Assembly (NCBI GenBank): GCA_003427395.1
Contig: BFEA01000021.1
Location: forward strand, 5,854,484-5,876,336
Direction of reading: 5' to 3'
Origin: Chara braunii
Lineage: Eukaryota; Streptophyta; Charophyceae; Charales; Characeae
DNA length: 21,853 bases
In this document: positions 16,342-21,853 of the stretch, one piece after another
How the letters are laid out: every line of letters begins with the position of its first letter
Numbering within the stretch: position 1 is the stretch's first letter
Notes under the pieces: generated by a model
The model's input: the letters and a program-made list of their open reading frames with translations, nothing else
Database searches by the model: none
Told to the model about the DNA's origin: nothing
Made by a program: the position numbers and the translations under genes

Positions 16342-18115
16342 GATATCGCAATGGTGACTTGGGAGTCTGTTACCTTTGTGAAGCCCCATAACCAAAGGAG
16401 GCCTTTGGCCATCGTTGACCCCCAGAAAGCAAAATCTGGCGCTTCTATCGAAATGGACAGGAAAAGCATGCTTCGAAGACCCCTCCAAAATCTGAATCTG
16501 GATCAGAATGGCTGAGTATATCTTATGCAAGGAATGGTCGCTACCTGATACAAGGGATAAGGTATGGCAATGCTGTATGATGACTACATTCTTCCCCCGA
16601 ATACAACGCACGGTCATTATGGCTGTATTTGAGGCATCTTTCAGTCTCGATACAACCTATAATGACTGTGCATTGTATTTGGGGGAAGACTGTAGTTTTC
16701 TGCATAAGACGATCAAGTCCAGGGTTTGGCGGGGTATGGTACATGCTTGGAAGAAACAATGGCCAAAAATTTTGGACCTACCAAGCACCGAGGGAGAGGT
16801 GGCGAATCAATGTTTGTTTGACAATGAGCTAGCTAATAGCCGCCGCATCAGACGAGCTCCCGTTCTCAGCCAGGGAAGGCTTGGGCAACTTTGGCCGAGC
16901 CTGGATAGAGAAAGGGTTACTCAGGGTTAAACACGTTTGGAATGAGGAAAGGGAGGACTCTGCATCTCGGAGGAGGAACTACGGGTACGCCGCCTCCCTC
17001 GTCTCCACCAAATCTCACAAACATTTGCTAAAATATAGGAGGCAATCCCTCTAACGGCGGATCTCTCTCCTGTCCTCTTCTACGGAAAATGCAGTAGGGA
17101 CGTGGGTCGAAGCAACAGGGGGAACTTCAAGACAATATTTGTTGGAAGGAGGTGGGGCCCACCAACCTGCTGGAAGGGGATTAGGCCGGACAACTGGCAA
17201 ACGATTCATACACAGAAAGGGGTTACACCCCTGCGGTTTGTACAGGAAAGGACGGTCCCCACAACTCTGGGTCTGACGGAACACCCGGTCACGGTGTACA
17301 GCACTGACAAAGTCAAGGGCTACTTGGGGAAACACACTCAGAGTTCATAGCGCAACCCTGGGGGTGCTGTATGGATGGGAACAGGGGGATAGGGATAGGA
17401 ACCAGTCGGAGACTCAGAGGCTACTCCCTGGACAGGATACAGTGGAGTTCTTTTTAACATTACGGTGGGAGCGTCTGTGCTATACAGACAAGTCGACGGC
17501 ACCCCCACGGTACTCGCTTGCAATCGATTGGCCAAGATAAAGGGTTGGAAAGCGCAACAACCGGACTGGGAGTCATTGCGGGCAGGCCTAAAGAAAACCC
17601 GCAAGCAGAAGAATGCCTGCCTAATGTGGATAGAAGCACTGCAAGGAGTTACGACAGGACTGAGACTGGTCTACAAAAGCGATGGAAATCGCGATAACCT
17701 GCCGCAGATGTGCCTGGGGGTGGGAAGCAAATGCCCACCTCTGGATTCACTGTCCATTAGCGGATGAGCTTTGGATGCGGTGGGGACCTTTCACTGGAAT
17801 AATATAACAGAGGGGGAATTTCCCTGGAGTGATTATTGGGCTCTGTACCGAACTCTCCCCAGCCTGCAATGCAACTACGTAAGTGGATGGGGGTACGTGG
17901 CCTTGGCTTGCAGAGGGATTATAATGCAGGCGATTTGGCTGTCTAGAAATGAGAAGGTGTTTAAGAAACAGCAATGTCAAGCCAGCAGCCGCAACGCAAA
18001 GTCAGGTCCTTGCCAATATCAGACTTTCTATTCTATCAGATTGGAGACTGGCAAGGGGCTGCCCGGGCAGAGGCAGGCTGGGCCCCCTGATTTCTTAAGA
18101 CATGGGCTGAACTGA
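16318..18115 (+). pseudogene. LINE ORF2 C-terminal region with zf-RVT zinc finger
   Basis: This is the plant L1 ORF2 tail after the reverse transcriptase. Pieces in several frames include FSPMEALRDIAMVTWESVTF, RVWRGMVHAWKKQWPKIL, LPFSAREGLGNFGRAWIEKG, and WIEALQGVTTGLRLV at about 17627-17675. The zinc finger then follows, starting at codon 17682: ITCRRCAWGWEANAHLWIHC, with PLADELWMRWG after it. The C-x2-C ... H-x4-C spacing is diagnostic for zf-RVT. The last piece (17771-18115) reads AIWLSRNEKVF, the usual end of plant L1 ORF2. Copy C of the MITE interrupts it at 16587-16692, and at least four frame changes are needed. Confidence 0.8.
16587..16692 (+). mobile_element. TA-flanked MITE, copy C
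   Basis: 106 bp between TA at 16585-16586 and 16693-16694, context AC-TA...TA-GT. The ends read CATTCTTCCCCCGAATACAA on the left and CAGTCTTCCCCCAAATACAA on the right (complement). Arms pair over about 36 nt through GCACGGTCATTAT. A terminal CAGT next to a TA is typical of Tc1/mariner elements. Confidence 0.93.
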
Positions 18116-18240
18116 ATCGTTTGGTTTCGGTTACTCGGGAAGGGAACATTGAGCTTGCAAGATGGTTATTACGGAAATACCCCTCCGTTAGCATGAGACC
18201 GAGCAGCCAAAGTTAAGTCCGGATCTAGGGTCAAAGACTG

Positions 18241-18277
<37 letters not shown>

Positions 18278-18525
18278 ATTACTGGTCTGGACATCTTTCT
18301 TAATTTCCCTTTTTGGGGGTTGGGCATCAAGAACTTTCGTCTGAGAAAGTAGCTGAGTAGGGAAAGGGACACCGGAGCCGGTTTCCAGAAATGATTCGTG
18401 TTTGAGCCGATTGCGGGTGTAACGCCCCCACACCTTCCGGGTCGAATTGCGAGGTCCCCGGCCTCTTTCCTATATGATTTGCAATATAAATTTTGTGATT
18501 TTTCAGGAAAAAAAAAAAAAAAAAA
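18116..18525 (+). other. LINE 3' untranslated region and poly(A) tail
   Basis: Noncoding sequence between the last ORF2 residues and an 18-A tail (18508-18525). It contains a 34-T run (18243-18276). An AATATAAATTTT stretch about 20 bases before the tail could serve as a polyadenylation signal. The right target duplication follows the tail without any gap. Confidence 0.7.
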
Positions 18526-18536
18526 GCCACCATCTT
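18526..18536 (+). repeat. Right target-site duplication of the U6-LINE insertion
   Basis: GCCACCATCTT, identical to 8410-8420, directly after the A tail. The following CAAGATGG makes the original target palindromic (CCATCTTCAAGATGG). Confidence 0.8.
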
Positions 18537-18984
18537 CAAGATGGGTGCAATAGAATAGCAAGGTCTGACGATCCAGATTCTTCATATCGTATTTTTTATC
18601 TTTTTTTCTCTTTTTTAATGGGAAAATTGGTGAGATGCCCCTAAAAGTTTGGGTATTTCCTATGTTGTATGTGCGTACGTTGTATGCAGCTGAGACGGTC
18701 ATAATCTCATTCACATTCTGATCGGCTGCGCAGATCCGTCTTCCTTCACATTCCCTGTGTGCATCAACCCCGGCGAAGCCCTGGTCATCATCTTTTTTTT
18801 GAACATTCCTTCCCACATTTTGGTCAAAACATAAGGCAAAAGACATATTAAGCACAACAGTCGTGAAAAAAAAGGGAGAGAAAAAAAAAAACAATTTTGC
18901 CCATCATCCATCAATCAGATCCAATGGCGCCGAGTCGCTCTCGTGCATCATCCTTTCCCCCAGCACATGTAGTACCTAGAATGC
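18537..18984. other. Host flank right of the LINE; no gene seen
   Basis: AT-rich sequence with short T and A runs. There is no domain-bearing frame. The minus-strand frame 18169-18894 crosses the LINE border and poly(A/T) tracts and is not a gene. Confidence 0.5.
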
Positions 18985-18986
18985 TA

Positions 18987-19091
18987 CAGTCTTCCCCCGA
19001 ATACAGCGTACAGTCATTATAGCAGAATTTGGGGCATTATTCAGTCTAAATTCATCTATAATGACCGTACGTTGTATTCGGGCGAAGACTC
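18987..19091 (+). mobile_element. TA-flanked MITE, copy D
   Basis: 105 bp between TA at 18985-18986 and 19092-19093, context GC-TA...TA-GC. The ends read CAGTCTTCCCCCGAATACAG on the left and GAGTCTTCGCCCGAATACAA on the right (complement). Arms pair over about 37 nt through GTCATTATAG. It shares the GGTCATTAT inner arm with copy C and lies outside the LINE. Confidence 0.93.
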
Positions 19092-19212
19092 TAGCCCTGC
19101 AATTCCCGCCTTTGCCTGCAGCACTGCGCAAACTAACGTCACGGTGGAGAAAAAAAGGTTTGGACACAGATCCAAGCCGCGCTGGCGCAGGGCCAGCTTT
19201 CCCTAGTGAGTG

Positions 19213-19254
19213 CACAACCCGACCGGCGAGCACCACAACCCGACCGGCGACCAC
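19213..19254 (+). repeat. 21-bp tandem duplication
   Basis: CACAACCCGACCGGCGAGCA and its next base are repeated immediately with one substitution (GAG to GAC). Confidence 0.85.
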
Positions 19255-19444
19255 CACACCGCGCTTCCATTATAATAACCAGTAGACGATCGCAGACATC
19301 TCCTACTAGTCCCAACCCCTGCCCAGATCTGCAGCCCGGCAAAATGGAACAGCCCCGGCTGCACAGCGTAGTTAACCAAGACAGCAGTAAAAGAAACACA
19401 AGTGCCTTTATTTTTCCTTTTTTTTTTAAACCTCATTTTTACTA

Positions 19445-19660
19445 CAAACAACAACAACTTTATTCCAGGGCTCTTCTTCTATCTGGTCTGGGGTGGGTAG
19501 CCTTCTCCTTGCTGATGCCGCCGTTCGATGTCTCACCCGTCTTCTTTCTCCACTTGGGGAGGGCATGGCTCTACTACCAGACGATACACAAGGGGAAGCA
19601 CCCATTGGCTTTCTGCGAAATGGCTTCCGGACCTTCCCAGATATATTTGATCATCTCTGA
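19445..19660 (+). pseudogene. Possible second LINE remnant (post-RT region)
   Basis: The frame reads LYSRALLLSGLGWVAFSLLM, then PPFDVSP, LGRAWLYYQTIHKGKHPLAF and CEMASGP. This resembles the region after the RT palm in plant L1 ORF2, including the LINE upstream (KLSLFGTALVLSAAAFSLLW). The nucleotides around CCTTCTCCTT are also similar. It is short and lacks catalytic motifs, so it may be coincidental. Confidence 0.35.
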
Positions 19661-20372
19661 GACGCTTGCGCCTGAAAAAAAATCTGATCAAAAGAGCTGT
19701 CATTCACGATGACAAAAAATGTGCCAAGATCTCTCTAGTCCAGAATAACTCAAACGTCGAATCTTTAAGCAATTTGAAACCAGAATTCAATCCAACCTGG
19801 CGGTGAACATACTTCTTCTTCCCTCACCGACCCTGCTCCTCTTCCTCCTCGTTCTTTTCCATACTCCTTCCCTCGCCATCCCTCCTCCTCCTCTTCCTCT
19901 CTTTTTATCCTCCTCTTCCTCCTCCTCCTAATCCTCATCTTTTGTCCTCCTCTTTCTCCTCGTCCTCCTCCCCCTACTCCTCCCCCTCCACCGTGACGGC
20001 CGTCCGCTCCACCCAACAAAACAAATGTGCAAGTTATGGAAATTTAAAATGCAATCTAGACAGCGACTGCAAGAAGAAAAACAGGCGCCAGAGCAACCGG
20101 CACCCACCGCTCGGCCTTCTCCTCGCCCTCTTCCATCTCCTCCCAGTCCCCTCCTCTCCTCGGAGTCCACCTTCCTTCAGCTCCTTATGCAACCATACAA
20201 GTGTGAATGCGCTTAGACTAAAAAAATGCTCTCCGTCCCCGCATCAGCGTCGCGAGAGCAGCCACAGTAATCAGCACATCAGACAGCCGACATGATCACA
20301 CACCGACAGCCGCTGGAAGGACGACACGCTGCGACGTTTCCAACTCCTAAAACAACTCCGCTACGGGCCTGC
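19661..20372. other. Pyrimidine-rich region downstream of the methyltransferase gene
   Basis: From about 19810 to 20000, and again at 20100-20180, the plus strand is C/T-rich with CCTCCTCCTCTTCC words. No gene is supported. It would include the 3' untranslated region of the minus-strand gene. I could not place a polyadenylation signal with confidence. Confidence 0.5.
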
Positions 20373-21569
20373 TCAAGGCTGTTTTCTTCGTATGTCCTCG
20401 ACCAACCCACTGTTCTCCCAAGCCTTCCACATTCCGTAGTCCCGAATTTGCTTAAACTGCATCTTTTCGCCTCCCACTCCTATCTCTCCACTACCAAACA
20501 CCTGCAAAACCGGTGCGGACGAGCCGGCCTTCATCCAGTCGTGCATTTCCACCATAACAAGTGGGATCTTGCGCAACCACGTCATCGGGTTCTCTTCCGA
20601 TACCGTGAAGACTTCCTTCTCCGCCCCTTCGATGTCAATCTTCGTGAAATCAAAATGATCGATGTTAAACAGATCCTGAATGAGGTCCACCGTCAAAGCC
20701 GGCACCCCCTCCTTCGACTGCCAGACCATCGTCCCCCACTCGTTTCCCAACCCCGGATTGCCGACGTTCACCCGCGTGACCGTGTTCCAAAGCGCCGCAT
20801 TGATCGGATGCACGTTCGGGTAAGGCCCGACGTTCATCTTCAGCATCTCGTAATTGGTTCCGGCGGGCTCGATCGCGATAATGGTCGCATTGGGAAACAA
20901 ATTCGCAAAGATCATCGACGCCATTCCGATGTTCCCTCCAGCATCTAAAATCCTCATCAGATTGTACTCGCTTACGAAAGAGTACTCCGTCTTTTCATAC
21001 AACTGCTCGAGCACTCTGATGTCGGACGCACCTGGCCGAAGGAAAAACTGAAGCAAGCATGGCTCCTGCAAGCAGGGAACTTCGTTCGCAAAGCAACCAA
21101 CGACACAAACATGCGGCTGCCTCCCCTTTTCTGCCGTCACTAACGGTTGAAGCTCCTCCCACGTTCGCCATCCATTCTTATAAAAGAACCGCCTTCCGGC
21201 CGCCTTGCAATCGTGCGGCGCAAGAATCAGCTGCCCGACTTCTTTCGCATTCATGCCACAAAGCTCCCGTTGCCTCGCACATGCCTGAGACCTCCGCAAA
21301 AGATTCCTCTGCTCATTCGACAACAGGGCGTACATATCTCTACCTAGCTCATCCTTAGAACCATTTTGCACAGGTGAATCATCAGTTTGTTGGCTTCTCG
21401 TCCTTGTTCCACACAGATTGTCGAGAAGAAACCTGGGATTACCACCTCCATCAAAAAGCACTGCAAACATGTAATAGCCGCCGAAAAGCAAAATGCAGGC
21501 CAAGATGATCAGATTGATCTTCATGCCTGTCAGCCGTGGCACGGACACGGCCGACCGTGCCAGCTTCAT
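20373..21569 (-). CDS. FkbM-type SAM-dependent methyltransferase, membrane-anchored
   Basis: 398 residues in one uninterrupted exon, ending in TGA. Residues 17-39 (INLIILACILLFGGYYMF) form one hydrophobic segment after a short basic N terminus, as in type II Golgi or ER membrane proteins. A linker and a cysteine-containing region follow (Cys97, 104, 121, 155, 159, 166, 171). The Rossmann methyltransferase core covers about 195-345. Motif I is ILDAGGNIGMAS (207-218), an acidic residue ends strand 2 in IAIEPAGTNYEML (Glu234), and the FkbM signature FTKIDIEGAEKEVF is at 308-321. FkbM enzymes usually O-methylate sugars or other small hydroxylated molecules. With a lumenal domain, a glycan substrate is plausible but inferred. 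The start is supported by an in-frame TAA three codons upstream (21576-21578). Met16 is a less likely alternative. It is the only intact-looking gene here, with no frame damage. Confidence 0.88.
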   Translation of the reverse strand: MKLARSAVSVPRLTGMKINLIILACILLFGGYYMFAVLFDGGGNPRFLLDNLCGTRTRSQQTDDSPVQNGSKDELGRDMYALLSNEQRNLLRRSQACARQRELCGMNAKEVGQLILAPHDCKAAGRRFFYKNGWRTWEELQPLVTAEKGRQPHVCVVGCFANEVPCLQEPCLLQFFLRPGASDIRVLEQLYEKTEYSFVSEYNLMRILDAGGNIGMASMIFANLFPNATIIAIEPAGTNYEMLKMNVGPYPNVHPINAALWNTVTRVNVGNPGLGNEWGTMVWQSKEGVPALTVDLIQDLFNIDHFDFTKIDIEGAEKEVFTVSEENPMTWLRKIPLVMVEMHDWMKAGSSAPVLQVFGSGEIGVGGEKMQFKQIRDYGMWKAWENSGLVEDIRRKQP

Positions 21570-21761
21570 ACCTATTTACCTACTACTCTGTGCAGGCAAG
21601 CTCTCCCGTCCTCCTCTCGAGTCCAAGTCACAGCCCTAAGAATAATCCCTGCGCGACAAGAACAGTCTCCAAATCCTTCCAAATTACTTCATTCAAGCTC
21701 TCTGTACCTGCATTCCACAAAACCGTTCAATCCAACAAATACAAACGTCAAAACATCATCC

Positions 21762-21767
<6 letters not shown>
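21570..21767 (-). promoter_or_regulatory. Upstream or 5' untranslated region of the methyltransferase gene
   Basis: About 200 bp lie between the ATG and the GA repeat. No TATA box is clear. This is either 5' untranslated sequence or proximal promoter. Confidence 0.4.

Positions 21768-21853
<86 letters not shown>
21768..21853. repeat. (CT)n microsatellite reaching the window end; GA repeat on the gene strand
   Basis: A pure CT run of at least 86 bp that continues beyond the window. Read on the strand of the methyltransferase gene it is a GA repeat about 200 bp upstream of the ATG. GA repeats in plant promoters and leaders can bind BPC/GAGA factors. A role here is only possible. Confidence 0.95.

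Larger units (their letters stand above)
8422..18525 (+). mobile_element. U6-chimeric plant-type L1 LINE, degenerate, with nested insertions
   Basis: The element is bounded by the 11-nt repeat GCCACCATCTT on both sides and ends in 18 A residues (18508-18525). In order it holds U6 3' sequence, a GC-rich leader (8470-9057), ORF1 fragments (9058-12646), and ORF2 fragments with APE-type endonuclease (12850-13860), reverse transcriptase (13932-15756) and zf-RVT C-terminal region (16318-18115), then a 3' untranslated part. No RNase H domain is seen. Frames are broken many times by indels, in-frame stops and nested repeats, so it cannot be autonomous as assembled. Much of the length comes from later insertions: the SINE-like element at 9.3 kb, the foldback at 10.2-10.7 kb, the MITEs at 11.55, 12.65 and 16.59 kb and the AT-rich element at 15.75-16.3 kb. 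Confidence 0.85.

Noticed and set aside
8422-18525. LTR retrotransposon
   Set aside because: No long terminal repeats, protease or integrase. The RT is followed by zf-RVT and the element ends in an A tail with an 11-13-nt target duplication.
18169-18894. Minus-strand frame of 241 residues
   Set aside because: It crosses the LINE 3' border, a poly(T) tract and the A tail. No domain is visible.
20292-20948. Plus-strand frame of 218 residues opposite the methyltransferase
   Set aside because: It is antisense to the clear FkbM coding region and has no domain of its own.

Overview
This is a eukaryotic nuclear window, very rich in repeats. It has long homopolymer, (CT)n, (TTC)n and (ATT)n tracts, one assembly gap (10383-10527) and scattered single N bases. 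The LINE is of the plant L1 type (DUF4283-like ORF1, APE-type endonuclease, reverse transcriptase, C-terminal zf-RVT zinc finger). Together with the U6-derived sequences and the intron-free FkbM methyltransferase gene, this suggests the green lineage. A charophyte such as Chara would fit, but that is an inference and no database search was possible.

Layout: 1-8.4 kb has no convincing protein gene. It holds pyrimidine-rich and simple repeats, a degenerate tandem array followed by a 140-bp (CT)n, a full-length U6 retrocopy with target-site duplications (4430-4556), a SINE-like element with an A-rich tail (4611-4783), a hairpin (4975-5047), a perfect 54-bp tandem duplication (5069-5176), relics of a TA-flanked MITE (6.44-6.71 kb) and several inverted or direct repeat pairs. 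From 8422 to 18525 lies one decayed, heavily invaded LINE of about 10.1 kb. Its two ends are set by an 11-nt direct repeat, GCCACCATCTT, at 8410-8420 and directly after an 18-A tail at 18526-18536. Its 5' end is the 3' half of U6 snRNA, so the insertion is a U6-LINE chimera. Nested inside it are three MITE copies, a foldback element around the assembly gap, a SINE-like insertion, a 56-bp tandem repeat, an AT-rich element with inverted ends and a poly(T)-only insertion with its own 17-nt duplication. A fourth good MITE copy lies at 18987-19091.

The only gene that looks intact is on the minus strand at 20373-21569. It encodes a 398-residue, membrane-anchored FkbM-type SAM-dependent methyltransferase. 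A long GA repeat (reading on the gene strand) starts about 200 bp upstream of its ATG and runs off the window.

The strongest new signals are the U6-LINE chimera and the separate U6 retrocopy, both with clear target-site duplications, and a small Tc1/mariner-like MITE family (about 101-106 bp). Four MITE copies sit in CTA...TAG contexts, so their reconstructed empty sites all read CTAG.
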